Assembly: GCF_018343715.1 (NCBI RefSeq) | Contig: NZ_JAGYPL010000001.1 | Coordinates: forward strand, 894,840 to 958,839 | From: Bacillus sp. FJAT-49711 | GTDB lineage: Bacteria; Bacillota; Bacilli; Bacillales; Bacillaceae_C | DNA length: 64,000 nucleotides | Direction of reading: 5' to 3' | Shown here: one piece after another, positions 44,546-53,954 of the stretch | Position numbering within the stretch: the first letter of the stretch is position 1 | How the letters are laid out: every line of letters starts with the position of its first letter | The notes under the pieces: generated by a model | The model's input: only the letters and a program-made list of their open reading frames with translations | Databases searched by the model: none | Told to the model about the DNA's origin: nothing | Program-made: the position numbers and the translations under genes

Positions 44546-46165
44546 ATGAAAACAAATAAGTATTTTCGTATTTATAAAGTACTTTCGATGTTTTTTATAA
44601 GCTTTTTCCAAGTTTATTCATATAAATTGAGGAGAAAGTCTGAAGCTGACTGGGAATATCTTTGGGAAAAAATAGGAGAGCGGTTTCGGAAGACGCTGTT
44701 TGAGTTAGAGGGACTCCTAATCAAAATTGGCCAAATGCTTAGTATTCGGGGTGATATTCTGCCGAATGCATTTATTAAACAATTGCAAGATCTTACAGAT
44801 AAAGTGCCACCATCCGGTTTTGACGAGATTCAGGCAATCATTGAAAAGGAATGGGGATGCGCCCTTAATCATCATTTAATATCGATTGAAAAACAGGCGA
44901 TTGCCTCCGCTTCAATTGGTGAAGTGTATAAAGCTGTATTAAAAGACGGTTCAACCGTTGCCATCAAGGTGCAGCGGCCACATATTGAATCAATCATTAA
45001 AATCGACTTTCGAACACTTGGATTCATTATTTGGTTTGCCGATCATTTTATTCCGATACCAAAAGGTTTCATCAATTTAAAGGTGCTATACAATGAATTA
45101 AAAGATGTTATTGAAAATGAACTAGATTTTTTAAAAGAGCAAGAAACGCTACTATCTTTTAAAGAACGCTTCAAAGAAGTAAATATTATTAAAATCCCTT
45201 CAGTCCATGTCGATTTGAGTACTAAAAAAGTTCTTGTTATGGAATGGGTAGAAGGGAAAAGAATCACTGACACGAATGCTTTAAATCAATTATCTATAAA
45301 ACGAAATGACTTAGCACAAAAGCTCATTTCAGTGTTTCTTCCCCAATGGCTGGAGTCTGGACTATTTCATGCTGACCCACATCCCGGAAATGTACTTGTA
45401 ACAGAAGAAGGAAAAATTATCTTACTTGATTTTGGTATGGTGGGGGAAATTTCCAAAAAGGATGCTGCTCATTTTCAAGCCTTGATTGAAAGTTTCCTTT
45501 CAAAAAATTATGCAAAAGCAGTTGAATGTTTTATCCAATTAGGATTTGTTTTGCCAGAAGCTGATACGAGAACGATGGAAAAACTGTTAGCCGAGCTAAT
45601 GTCCTTTCAATCAATACAGTTAAAAGATATTGATTTGATTGCTTTTAAAATGGAAATGAACGATATAATCCGATCACTCCCTATTCAAGTTCCAATTCGA
45701 TTTGTATTTTTAGGAAGAGCTTTCGTCACGATTGAAGGAATGATTCGGGAACTCGTACCGGAAGAAGAGCTCTTTGATTTAGTTAAGCCAGTTTTTATGG
45801 AGTGGTTAGAAAAGAAAGGAAATAATAAATGGACTTTTCTGTGGCACTGGCTCCAATCACAGCCATTATTTAGAATTGTCTATTCTGTAAAAGAGTTTCT
45901 TACCTTGCCCCAACAACTTGATCGTATGAAGGAAGTTGAACAAAGAAGGCATTTTCAATTTACGATTTATGAAAATAATAAAAAACGATTATTTCAGTTA
46001 ATGCTTATTGGGATGATTGGAATCCCAATTGGTTTCTATATATCACATCCATTGATTTGGAAAATGGCAATTGGTGACTTCTTTATAAGTGGTTTAGCAT
46101 ACTTTATATATAGCTCCAGGCAGAAAAAATGGATGAAATATATGCAAGATCATAGAAGGGGATGA
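44546..46165 (+). CDS. ABC1/UbiB-family atypical kinase
   Basis: The 539-aa protein has the ABC1 landmarks: the KxGQ helix (LEGLLIKIGQMLSIRGDILP, about residue 60), the Ala-rich loop AIASASIGEVYKAVLKDGS (about residue 117), KVQRP, ENELDFLKEQ, HADPHPGNVLV (about residue 275), LLDFGMVGE. The last 50 residues hold two transmembrane segments. UbiB relatives support lipid or quinone metabolism and are thought to use ATPase activity. A Bacillus homolog is YthB-like in some annotations. Start behind AGAGGT. Confidence 0.88.
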   Translation: MKTNKYFRIYKVLSMFFISFFQVYSYKLRRKSEADWEYLWEKIGERFRKTLFELEGLLIKIGQMLSIRGDILPNAFIKQLQDLTDKVPPSGFDEIQAIIEKEWGCALNHHLISIEKQAIASASIGEVYKAVLKDGSTVAIKVQRPHIESIIKIDFRTLGFIIWFADHFIPIPKGFINLKVLYNELKDVIENELDFLKEQETLLSFKERFKEVNIIKIPSVHVDLSTKKVLVMEWVEGKRITDTNALNQLSIKRNDLAQKLISVFLPQWLESGLFHADPHPGNVLVTEEGKIILLDFGMVGEISKKDAAHFQALIESFLSKNYAKAVECFIQLGFVLPEADTRTMEKLLAELMSFQSIQLKDIDLIAFKMEMNDIIRSLPIQVPIRFVFLGRAFVTIEGMIRELVPEEELFDLVKPVFMEWLEKKGNNKWTFLWHWLQSQPLFRIVYSVKEFLTLPQQLDRMKEVEQRRHFQFTIYENNKKRLFQLMLIGMIGIPIGFYISHPLIWKMAIGDFFISGLAYFIYSSRQKKWMKYMQDHRRG

Positions 46166-46253
46166 GGTGGGGGATAACATAGTTCTCTCTCCTAATCCTT
46201 ATTATTTTTTACAAATATAATTGATGAATTTTGAAAATCATTTCATTTATTAA

Positions 46254-46288
46254 TGAAAAAAGTTTATGGATCTATTGTCCATAAACTT
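46254..46288 (-). terminator. Terminator of the small gene at 46299
   Basis: AGTTTATGG pairs with CCATAAACT over ATCTATTGT; T-run on the minus strand (plus AAAAA at 46256-46260). Confidence 0.8.
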
Positions 46289-46298
46289 AGTCGAGGAA

Positions 46299-46472
46299 TT
46301 AAACCCCCATTTTCCTTCTTGTATTGCTCGTTTTTTTCGTCTGTTGACTTTTTAATTTTTTAGTATCTGTGTTGCCTTTCACACTTGCATTAGTTTTTTG
46401 CGCCGCTTTTTTTTCGGCAAGCTTTTTTTGCATAGCTTCTTGTAATGATATTTTTTTAGGACCTTCAGTCAT
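46299..46472 (-). CDS. Small basic protein (57 aa), unknown function
   Basis: ATG at 46472 behind TGGAGG opens a 57-codon gene ending at TAA 46299. The peptide is lysine-rich (KKISLQEAMQKKLAEKKAAQ, then KKTSNTRRKMGV). A good ribosome site, a promoter-less but separated position and its own terminator support a real gene. A nucleic-acid-binding role is possible from its composition. Confidence 0.7.
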   Translation of the reverse strand: MTEGPKKISLQEAMQKKLAEKKAAQKTNASVKGNTDTKKLKSQQTKKTSNTRRKMGV

Positions 46473-46689
46473 AATTATACCTCCAGAATTAACCCTTTAG
46501 AAATAGTATAAAAAATGTTTGGATAAATGTATAGTATAGAGAGCTATTTTTGCTAATCCATATAAAAAATATTTGTGAATAAAGCTAATTTTGCCAGTGT
46601 AGTTGATCACAATTTTTTAAAAATATATTTTCTTATCTTTCTTGTGTTTGCTTACAGAAAATGTAATAATAATGAAAATCACTAAACTT

Positions 46690-46976
46690 CAAAAACGATG
46701 ATGAGAAGAGTAGATCCATGGATTCTTATACAGAGAGCTTCGGCAGCTGAAAAGAAGCAAAGAAGAGTTGGTTGAAGATGGTCTCTGAGTTGCATAGCTG
46801 AACTTTTTTAAGCAAGGCTATGACGAGACTTGGCACTCGTTATAAATGTCAAAGTATAAGAGCGTTTTCGTTCCGTACTTATGGAGGCTAATTATGTGAG
46901 TGATTAGTGAATAAAGGTGGTAACACGGGTGTAACCCCGTCCTTTGACAATTTTGTCATAGGGCGGGGTTTTTTTA
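46690..46976 (+). promoter_or_regulatory. T-box riboswitch of metG
   Basis: The variant T-box core AAAGGTGGTAACACGGGTG (46913-46931) is followed by the terminator AACCCCGTCCTTTGACAA / GTCATAGGGCGGGGTT and TTTTTTT. Stem I starts near 46697 (GATGATGAGAAGAGTAG) with the typical AGAGAG and GAAAAGAAGC segments. ATG at 46778-46780 in GAAGATGGTCTCTGAG could be the Met specifier. The leader lies directly upstream of metG. Confidence 0.88.
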
Positions 46977-47001
46977 TTTCTTTAGAAGGAGGAAAAGAAT
47001 A

Positions 47002-48642
47002 ATGAATATTTTGATTTGCGGAGCATGGCCGTATGCCAATGGATCTCTTCATTTAGGACACATCGCTAGTTTATTATCTGGGGACATTTTAGCACGGTAT
47101 TACAGAGCAAAAGGGGAGAAGGTACTTTATGTATCCGGAAGTGATTGTAATGGAACTCCAATATCAATCAGGGCAAAACAGGAAGGAGTTACTCCTAAAG
47201 AAATTGCAGATAAATATCATGAAGAGTTCAGCAATTGTTTTAGAGAGCTAGGTTTTTCGTATGATTGTTATACACGTACAGATACAGTACTTCATCACGA
47301 GATTGTACAGGATCTATTTTTACAGTTGTTAAACAACGGATATATTTATAAAAAAGAGATAGAGCAAGCATTTTGTCATACATGTGATCAATTTTTGCCT
47401 GACAGATTTGTCGAAGGGATTTGTCCAAACTGTGGGAAGGAAGCGAGGGGGGATCAATGTGATCACTGCTCGAAAATTTTAGACCCATTAGATCTTCTAG
47501 AGAACAGATGTAAATTATGTGGAGATTCTCCTTCGTCAAAGAAAACGGAACATTTTTATTTTAGTTTAAGTACGTTTCAAGCAAAATTAGAGGATTATGT
47601 TGATTTTGCAAAAAGACATGATTTGTGGCGAGCGAATGCTATTCAATTGACCGAAAGATATTTAAAGGAAGGGTTGCACGATCGTCCTGTTTCTAGAGAT
47701 TTGCCGATAGGGGTCCCAGTACCTGTTAAAGGGTATAGTGAGAAAAAAATATACGTATGGATAGAAGCTGTTGCAGGTTATTTTTCAGCTAGTAAAAAAT
47801 GGGCGAATGATAACAATCATAGTGAATCAGATTTTTGGAACGAAGGAACAAAATCTTATTATATACACGGCAAAGACAATATACCTTTTCATTCGATCAT
47901 TTGGCCAGCAATCTTAATGGGAACCGGCATAAATAACTTGCCTAATCATATTGTATCGAATGAGTATTTAACCATTGAAAGAAAAAAACTTTCAACTAGT
48001 AAAAATTGGGCGGTTTGGGTTAAGGATATGTTGAAAAAGTTTGAAACAGATTCAATTCGATATTTTCTAACGATAAATGCGCCAGAAAACAAGGATTCTG
48101 ATTTTTCCTGGAGGGAGTTTGTTTACAGTCATAATAGTGAATTATTAGGAGCATACGGGAATTTTGTCAATCGTACTTTAAAATTTATAGAGAAATCATA
48201 CGCAGGAAAGCTTTCAAAAGGAAATATTGATGAACAAATTAAAGTTGAGATTGAACAGCTTTATTCAAAAGTTGGTCGGCATATTGAAGAAACCTACTTT
48301 AAGCTTGCACTAGAATTAATTTTTGAATTTGTCAGGCGGGCAAATAAGTATTTTGATGAGGAAAAGCCTTGGATTCAAATTAAAGAAACTCCAACAGAAT
48401 GTGAAAATACATTAACAACTTGTGTATATATCATCAAAAATTTGGCACAGCTATTGCAACCATTTTTGCCATTTTCAAGTGAAAAGATAAAAGAGATTTT
48501 AGCAATTCCAAGCTTTAATTGGAGTGTAATAGAGAACACTGCAATTTCTTTAAACGACGTTAAGCCTTTATTTGAAAGGATTGAAGTTGAAAATATCCAG
48601 TTCGAAATTGAAAAGCTATACAAACAATCGAAAAACTCATAA
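47002..48642 (+). CDS. metG: Methionyl-tRNA synthetase, compact type without C-terminal tRNA-binding domain
   Basis: The 546-aa class I synthetase has the HIGH motif as [13 protein letters not shown] (about residues 12-24) and the KMSKS motif as [11 protein letters not shown] (about residue 331). Between them is a double zinc-knuckle insert with four CxxC pairs (CHTCDQF, CPNCGKE, CDHCSKI, CKLCGDS; about residues 127-175). The usual Bacillus MetS has one knuckle and a C-terminal domain of about 100 residues, both missing here. It fits the second type found in some Gram-positives, associated with resistance to MetRS inhibitors. Start behind AGGAGG. Confidence 0.94.
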   Translation: MNILICGAWPYANGSLHLGHIASLLSGDILARYYRAKGEKVLYVSGSDCNGTPISIRAKQEGVTPKEIADKYHEEFSNCFRELGFSYDCYTRTDTVLHHEIVQDLFLQLLNNGYIYKKEIEQAFCHTCDQFLPDRFVEGICPNCGKEARGDQCDHCSKILDPLDLLENRCKLCGDSPSSKKTEHFYFSLSTFQAKLEDYVDFAKRHDLWRANAIQLTERYLKEGLHDRPVSRDLPIGVPVPVKGYSEKKIYVWIEAVAGYFSASKKWANDNNHSESDFWNEGTKSYYIHGKDNIPFHSIIWPAILMGTGINNLPNHIVSNEYLTIERKKLSTSKNWAVWVKDMLKKFETDSIRYFLTINAPENKDSDFSWREFVYSHNSELLGAYGNFVNRTLKFIEKSYAGKLSKGNIDEQIKVEIEQLYSKVGRHIEETYFKLALELIFEFVRRANKYFDEEKPWIQIKETPTECENTLTTCVYIIKNLAQLLQPFLPFSSEKIKEILAIPSFNWSVIENTAISLNDVKPLFERIEVENIQFEIEKLYKQSKNS

Positions 48643-48737
48643 GAAATACTGCAACATAAATATGCTTGTTAATAGCCCTAAACATAGGATACGATAATGA
48701 TATAAAATATTTGAATTAAGCTCGAGAGGTGGAAACT

Positions 48738-49283
48738 ATGAAAAAAAGTACAAAAAAAGAAATATATTCTTGGATGAAATCAATTGCATTAGCTTTCATT
48801 ATCGCTTTTATTTGCAGGCAATTTCTATTCACACCTACAACTGTATTTGGAGAATCAATGTCACCCACCTTTCATGAACACGATAGAATTGTAGTAAGCA
48901 AGACGACTAAAATTGAACGATTTGATGTAATTGTGTTTAATGCGCCAGACGCTAATAAACATTATATTAAGAGGGTAATTGGGTTGCCAGGGGATAGAAT
49001 AAAAGTGCAGGATGATATACTGTATGTTAATGGCAAAGAAATAAAGGAACCCTATTTAATAGAAAATAAAAAAGGTTCTCCTTTAAATAAAATTACTTGG
49101 GATTTTACGTTAAAAGAAATTACAGGAAAATCAAATGTGCCAAAGGGAGTTTACTTCGTTATGGGTGATAACCGTTTATATAGCAAGGATAGTCGATCAT
49201 TTGGATTTGTGTCTGCCGAGTCGGTTATTGGAGAGGTAAAATTTAGATTTTATCCATTGGAGAAAATAGGTAATCCCAAATAA
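48738..49283 (+). CDS. Signal peptidase I (SipS-type)
   Basis: The 181-aa protease has one N-terminal transmembrane helix (about residues 13-30), the catalytic Ser in FGESMSPTFHEHD (about residue 41), the Lys in HYIKRVIGLPGD (about residue 83) and the GVYFVMGDNRLYSKDSR box (about residue 138). It removes signal peptides of secreted proteins at the outer side of the membrane. ATG at 48738 behind GAGAGGTGG; the GTG at 48729 lies in the ribosome site. Confidence 0.93.
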   Translation: MKKSTKKEIYSWMKSIALAFIIAFICRQFLFTPTTVFGESMSPTFHEHDRIVVSKTTKIERFDVIVFNAPDANKHYIKRVIGLPGDRIKVQDDILYVNGKEIKEPYLIENKKGSPLNKITWDFTLKEITGKSNVPKGVYFVMGDNRLYSKDSRSFGFVSAESVIGEVKFRFYPLEKIGNPK

Positions 49284-49297
49284 ATCATAAAAAACTT

Positions 49298-49501
49298 TTA
49301 TCCAATAAAAACACAAAAACCATCGTTTCCTTTATTGGAATCATGGTTTTTGTGTTTTATCGTATAAAGTCGATCTTTTTTTGTTTTTGTTTTCCTTGTC
49401 CTCATATCAGATAATGCAAAGGGGCTTCTGTTGTTATCAGGATTTCTTCGTCCTTCACGAGCTAATTTTTGCCTATGTTTTTTTGCCTTGGAAGATGCCA
49501 A
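49298..49501 (-). CDS. Small basic protein, YqkK-like
   Basis: The 67-aa product (MASSKAKKHRQKLAREGRRN as start, then FALSDMRTRKTKTKK) resembles a small basic Bacillus protein (YqkK-like) in my memory. A TTG at 49501 behind AAGGAG is preferred to a GTG inside the site. The last codons (from KHKNHDSN on) overlap a perfect terminator hairpin at 49307-49359, so the stop codon lies past the U-tract; the natural end may be uncertain. Confidence 0.7.
   Translation of the reverse strand: MASSKAKKHRQKLAREGRRNPDNNRSPFALSDMRTRKTKTKKDRLYTIKHKNHDSNKGNDGFCVFIG
49307..49359. terminator. Bidirectional terminator between sip and the small gene
   Basis: AAACACAAAAACCAT pairs perfectly with ATGGTTTTTGTGTTT around a 19-base loop; both strands have U-rich ends. 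It stops the signal peptidase gene on the plus strand and lies within the end of the minus-strand gene. Confidence 0.8.
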
Positions 49502-49733
49502 GTCAATCACTCCTTATTATATAAGTATATTTGATATTATATTTTAACTTATCCAATAAGAAAATTAAATATCTTTATAAAATTATGGTGAAATGGATGT
49601 CATTATTTAATTCTTTATGTCTTTAGACCAGTAAGTAAAAGTGGGATTTAATCGTTGATTAACATTCTTTTTATGAAACTATTTTAATAATTATTCGTAT
49701 AAAAATGTTAAACAGACATAGGAGGGGTTATCG

Positions 49734-50027
49734 ATGAAGAAGAGTGCATTAATTAGTACAGTAGCCATTGTCTGCATCATTGCTGGTTTGTTTATATGGT
49801 ATTTTAATACAGCCTCTGGACAAAGAACTGTTAAAAGTTGGAAATCAAATAATTCAGGTGGAATTGAAAGAATTGTAAAAGTATACAGTAATGAAGGAAA
49901 ATTGATTGAGGAATACGAAGGTAAAATTGATATTCAAGATACCGAATATGGAAATAAGGTGTTGTTTGATTTAAACGGAAAACGAGTTGTGATTTATAAT
50001 GCAACAGTCGTGACGGAGGAAAAATAA
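49734..50027 (+). CDS. Small membrane-anchored protein, unknown function
   Basis: The 97-aa protein has one N-terminal transmembrane helix (residues 5-25) and a short extracytoplasmic domain of beta-strand pattern (GIERIVKVYSNEGKLIEEYE, GKRVVIYNATVVTEE). The motif SGGIERIV... with a charged strand pair looks like small phage- or plasmid-related Bacillus proteins. Ribosome site AGGAGGGG. No closer call is possible. Confidence 0.7.
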   Translation: MKKSALISTVAIVCIIAGLFIWYFNTASGQRTVKSWKSNNSGGIERIVKVYSNEGKLIEEYEGKIDIQDTEYGNKVLFDLNGKRVVIYNATVVTEEK

Positions 50028-50201
50028 GGATAATGGATATAAAAAGCATATTGGAAGGACAGACATTCATATCAAACAATGAGAATTGCCATAATCGACT
50101 ACTTTTAAACAAAGATCTTTCATAAATTCAATAAATTGGTAAAATTAAATAAAAAAGTATTTCTTGTGAAGAGAAATTGAAGTTTTTTCGGGAGGTAAAT
50201 A

Positions 50202-50957
50202 ATGAGATATGAGAAAGTTCATGTAAACGAGAATAAAGATGTTATACTAACTGCTTATTTATTAGACAGTTCTGACGCATTTAGCAATATTTCATCCCGT
50301 CCAGCTATATTGATTTTACCAGGAGGAGGATATTTTAATACTTCTGATCGGGAAGCAGAGCCCATTGCCATGGCATATTTAGCAGAAGGATTCAATACCT
50401 TTATTCTCCGTTATTCAGTAGGAACAGAGCATACATTTGACGTATCCTTTAAGGATGCACAAGATGCGATTTCTATACTAAAAGATAATGCCCAAAAATG
50501 GAATATCGCTGAAAATAAAATTGCTGTTATTGGGTTTTCTGCAGGAGGCCATCTTGCAGCTGCCCTTGGAACAATGGGTAGGATTAGACCAAATGCACTA
50601 CTGTTGGGGTACCCCTGTATTTTGTCTTCGATGTCAGATATACTTGCATTTGCAGTACCTTCACTGGAAAAAGAGGTTGATGAATTCACACCACCGACTT
50701 TTATATTCTCTTCTTTTGAAGATCAACTTGTTCCCGTTAATAACACAATTCAATTTATGCAAGCTTTAAATGAAAAAAATATACCGTTTGAATCACATAT
50801 TTTTCAAAGAGGAACTCACGGACTATCATTAAGTAAAGCGCTAACTTCGTCGGGTTTAACATCATTTGTAGACAATGATTTTGCTCAATGGTTTGATATG
50901 AGTATTTCTTGGCTGCATAAGATTGTCGGGAATTTTCCAGCTGTTAAAGAATCCTAA
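50202..50957 (+). CDS. Alpha/beta hydrolase, acetyl-esterase type
   Basis: The 251-aa protein has the oxyanion motif PGGGYFNTSD (HGGG-type, about residue 41), the nucleophile elbow GFSAGGHLAA (about residue 108; Ser), an Asp in SFEDQLVPV (about residue 180) and the His in GTHGLSLS (about residue 205). It is like bacterial acetylxylan or lipid esterases and intracellular, since no signal peptide is seen. Ribosome site GGGAGG. The last 150 bases before the LAGLIDADG gene hold a weak hairpin (GTCAT/ATGAC) and an SOS promoter. Confidence 0.88.
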   Translation: MRYEKVHVNENKDVILTAYLLDSSDAFSNISSRPAILILPGGGYFNTSDREAEPIAMAYLAEGFNTFILRYSVGTEHTFDVSFKDAQDAISILKDNAQKWNIAENKIAVIGFSAGGHLAAALGTMGRIRPNALLLGYPCILSSMSDILAFAVPSLEKEVDEFTPPTFIFSSFEDQLVPVNNTIQFMQALNEKNIPFESHIFQRGTHGLSLSKALTSSGLTSFVDNDFAQWFDMSISWLHKIVGNFPAVKES

Positions 50958-51037
50958 AACTCTTCACATACACGAATCTTTGGGTCATTTTTTAAGGGAT
51001 GACTCTTTTTTGATGAATTCATTCCTGGATACAAAAC

Positions 51038-51890
<853 letters not shown>

Positions 51891-51913
51891 TGATTTTATT
51901 AGGAGTGATATTC

Positions 51914-52291
51914 GTGTGGAAATTAGTTAATGGAAGATTAATTCAAATGACAGATGATTCTAGAGTTAAATTTAGGACAAATATTAGCAAATCAATACTA
52001 GATCATTTAATGATCATTGCTGAAGAAAATGATACACACATTAATTATCTTCTTGAAAATGGATTAGAAACAGTTGTATCAAAAGGAACGATCACTTATA
52101 ACAAAGAAACTAGACCAAAAGATAGAATTAAATATAAAACAACTTATGATGAAAATTTATTGGAATCAGTAAAGAAACTTGCTAAAGAACATGGGTTATT
52201 TATTAATGATGTGATTGAATATAGCGTTAATTTTATTGATTTAAGTAATATAAAAAATACTGATTATAAAAATAGGGTGGTGAAAAAATAA
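51914..52291 (+). CDS. Tandem ribbon-helix-helix-like protein
   Basis: The 125-aa protein has an internal duplication: VKFRTNISKSILDHLMIIAE (about residues 18-37) with HINYLLENGLE, and IKYKTTYDENLLESVKKLAK (about residues 72-91) with FINDVIEYSVN. Each repeat has the pattern strand, then two helices, of ribbon-helix-helix DNA-binding folds. Two fused units could form the RHH dimer in one chain. GTG start behind AGGAGTG; it is 23 bases after the LAGLIDADG stop, so both are in one transcript. I see no SAM-binding motif, so methyltransferase labels would not be supported. Confidence 0.7.
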   Translation: MWKLVNGRLIQMTDDSRVKFRTNISKSILDHLMIIAEENDTHINYLLENGLETVVSKGTITYNKETRPKDRIKYKTTYDENLLESVKKLAKEHGLFINDVIEYSVNFIDLSNIKNTDYKNRVVKK

Positions 52292-52413
52292 TATGTCTTA
52301 TGCAGTACCCCGAACATAATATATATTATCGGAAGTTAACTATAAAAGAACTATTATGTTTCATAACAAAAGTATACTATTAATATTGAGACGAAAAATG
52401 AATTTCTCATTAA

Positions 52414-52460
52414 ATTAATTCAGGCATTTGTTTTCTTTTAATTCAAATGCCTGAATTAAT
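52414..52460. terminator. Long perfect hairpin after the RHH-like gene
   Basis: ATTAATTCAGGCATTTG pairs perfectly over 17 bp with CAAATGCCTGAATTAAT; the loop is 13 bases. The U-tracts on both sides are weak. It could be a bidirectional terminator between the RHH-like gene and ogt or a boundary of an inserted segment. Confidence 0.65.
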
Positions 52461-52498
52461 AATTTTAATGACCTACATTAAAAATTTATTAATATTGT

Positions 52499-53014
52499 TT
52501 ATCTTTGCTTTTCTAAATCCAATAACTTCGTTTTCATCTCCAATCCACCACGAAATCCAGTTAATGATCCATTTTTTCCAATTACACGATGACAAGGCAC
52601 TGTCATTAAAATCGGATTTGCCCCTATTGCTGATCCAACTGCACGAACAGCCGTTGGCTTATTTATAGCATAAGCTATATCAGAATAAGATTTCGTCTCA
52701 CCAAAAGGAATATTACATAGTGCATTCCAAACATTTATTTGGAAGTTTGTTCCTCTTAAATCAATCGGAAAAGTAAAATTTCTTCGATTTCCCTCCAAAT
52801 ATTCAATAATTTCTTCCTTATATTTTTCAAGTTTAAAAGAGTTCTCGATTAAATCATATTCTGGAAAGTGCTTATTGGACCATTTAGATAAATCATTAAA
52901 AGTCTCATTAATTGGACCAATATAACATACTCCCTTTTCTGTCGCAGCAATATGCAGTTTCCAGTCATTTATTTCCAATAACGACCAATATAGTGTTAAT
53001 TTACTGTAATCCAT
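52499..53014 (-). CDS. ogt: Methylated-DNA-protein cysteine methyltransferase
   Basis: The 171-aa suicide enzyme removes methyl groups from O6-methylguanine. The active-site PCHRVIG (about residue 138, Cys acceptor) is present with the helix-turn-helix (YSDIAYAINKPTAVRAVGSA) and asparagine hinge IGANPILMTVPCHR. Length agrees with Ogt/AdaB. It lies 27 bases downstream of the small membrane gene in the same direction. A weak ribosome site GGGG precedes the ATG. Confidence 0.93.
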   Translation of the reverse strand: MDYSKLTLYWSLLEINDWKLHIAATEKGVCYIGPINETFNDLSKWSNKHFPEYDLIENSFKLEKYKEEIIEYLEGNRRNFTFPIDLRGTNFQINVWNALCNIPFGETKSYSDIAYAINKPTAVRAVGSAIGANPILMTVPCHRVIGKNGSLTGFRGGLEMKTKLLDLEKQR

Positions 53015-53041
53015 ATTAAATCCCCTTACAAATAAAATTTT

Positions 53042-53239
53042 TCATAAAAAAGCTGCGGTGATTGTAATACTCCCCACTATTATGCACAAAATTCCATTAA
53101 AACGTGTTGACGAAATATAAAAATCTGAGGGCTCAGTACCATTATTTGATTTCCAACTTTCAGTTAGCTCCCATATTAATGAAGGTTTTAACCACATCAA
53201 AAAACCTCCCACAAATACAAAAATGCCCAAAACAGTCAT
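53042..53239 (-). CDS. Small two-helix membrane protein (DUF6199-like)
   Basis: The 65-aa product has two hydrophobic helices (about residues 1-19 and 45-64) joined by WKSNNGTEPSDFYISSTRFN, a conserved-looking loop of a widely spread small Bacillaceae family. ATG at 53239 behind GGGGGAA is preferred to the longer open frame. Function unknown. It sits in an operon with ogt. Confidence 0.7.
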   Translation of the reverse strand: MTVLGIFVFVGGFLMWLKPSLIWELTESWKSNNGTEPSDFYISSTRFNGILCIIVGSITITAAFL

Positions 53240-53348
53240 TGTACTTCCCCCAATAAAGTTTTTAAATATACGGTTGTATTCTAGAAAAAGATTCATTTTT
53301 TCTTCCTTCTTTTCCTAATGTATAAAACCCATTTACGATAGTCACAAC

Positions 53349-53378
53349 TTGACTATTCAAATGTATAATAATTATAAT
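53349..53378 (+). promoter_or_regulatory. padR promoter with palindromic operator
   Basis: TTGACT (53349-53354) and TATAAT (53373-53378), 18 bases apart. TATAATAATTATA (53364-53376), a perfect palindrome, overlaps the -10. It may be the PadR site for autoregulation. Confidence 0.55.
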
Positions 53379-53412
53379 TTACTTAATCAATTTAATTGTT
53401 AAGGAGGTCGCC

Positions 53413-53949
53413 ATGGATCATCGGTCATTACTTCTCCTTGGTTTGCTAATGTCAGATAGTCAACACGGGTACCAAATTCATGATTTTATAGAAAAAAATC
53501 TCACATTCATCTCGAATATGAAGAAAGCAACTGCCTACTCTTTACTAGATAAATTAAGTAAGGAAGGGTTTATTGACGTTTCTGTCGAGTTTGATGGAAA
53601 TCGTCCGCCTAGGAAAGTTTATTCCATAAATGAATATGGTCGCAGACAGTTCTATCTATTACTTGTAAAAAATCTTTCAGACGCTGAGAGCGTATTTTAC
53701 GAAGGCGATATTGGTTTTATGTTCCTTGATCACTTGCCGTTGGAAGAGGCAATCGAATCAATGCAAAGAAAACAAGAAATGTTGACAGAAAAATACAATG
53801 CAATCAGAGAACTTCCCATCCATGAATGCAGCAGCGGTGTAACCATTGCCATGAACCATAAAAAAAGAATGCTTGAAGCAGATTTATCTTTTATAACCGA
53901 AACCATTCAACAACTATTAAAGCATCCTATTCAACAAGAAACGGAGTGA
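53413..53949 (+). CDS. PadR-family transcriptional regulator
   Basis: The 178-aa protein has a winged helix-turn-helix (LLLLGLLMSDSQHGYQIHDF, ATAYSLLDKLSKEGFIDVSV, PPRKVYSINEYGRRQF) and a C-terminal dimerising helical domain, the layout of the PadR subfamily 1. It is followed by the MFS gene, whose start codon lies 5 bases downstream of its stop, so it likely represses the pair in response to a drug or phenolic ligand. Ribosome site AAGGAGGTC. Confidence 0.92.
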   Translation: MDHRSLLLLGLLMSDSQHGYQIHDFIEKNLTFISNMKKATAYSLLDKLSKEGFIDVSVEFDGNRPPRKVYSINEYGRRQFYLLLVKNLSDAESVFYEGDIGFMFLDHLPLEEAIESMQRKQEMLTEKYNAIRELPIHECSSGVTIAMNHKKRMLEADLSFITETIQQLLKHPIQQETE

Positions 53950-53954
53950 GTTCC

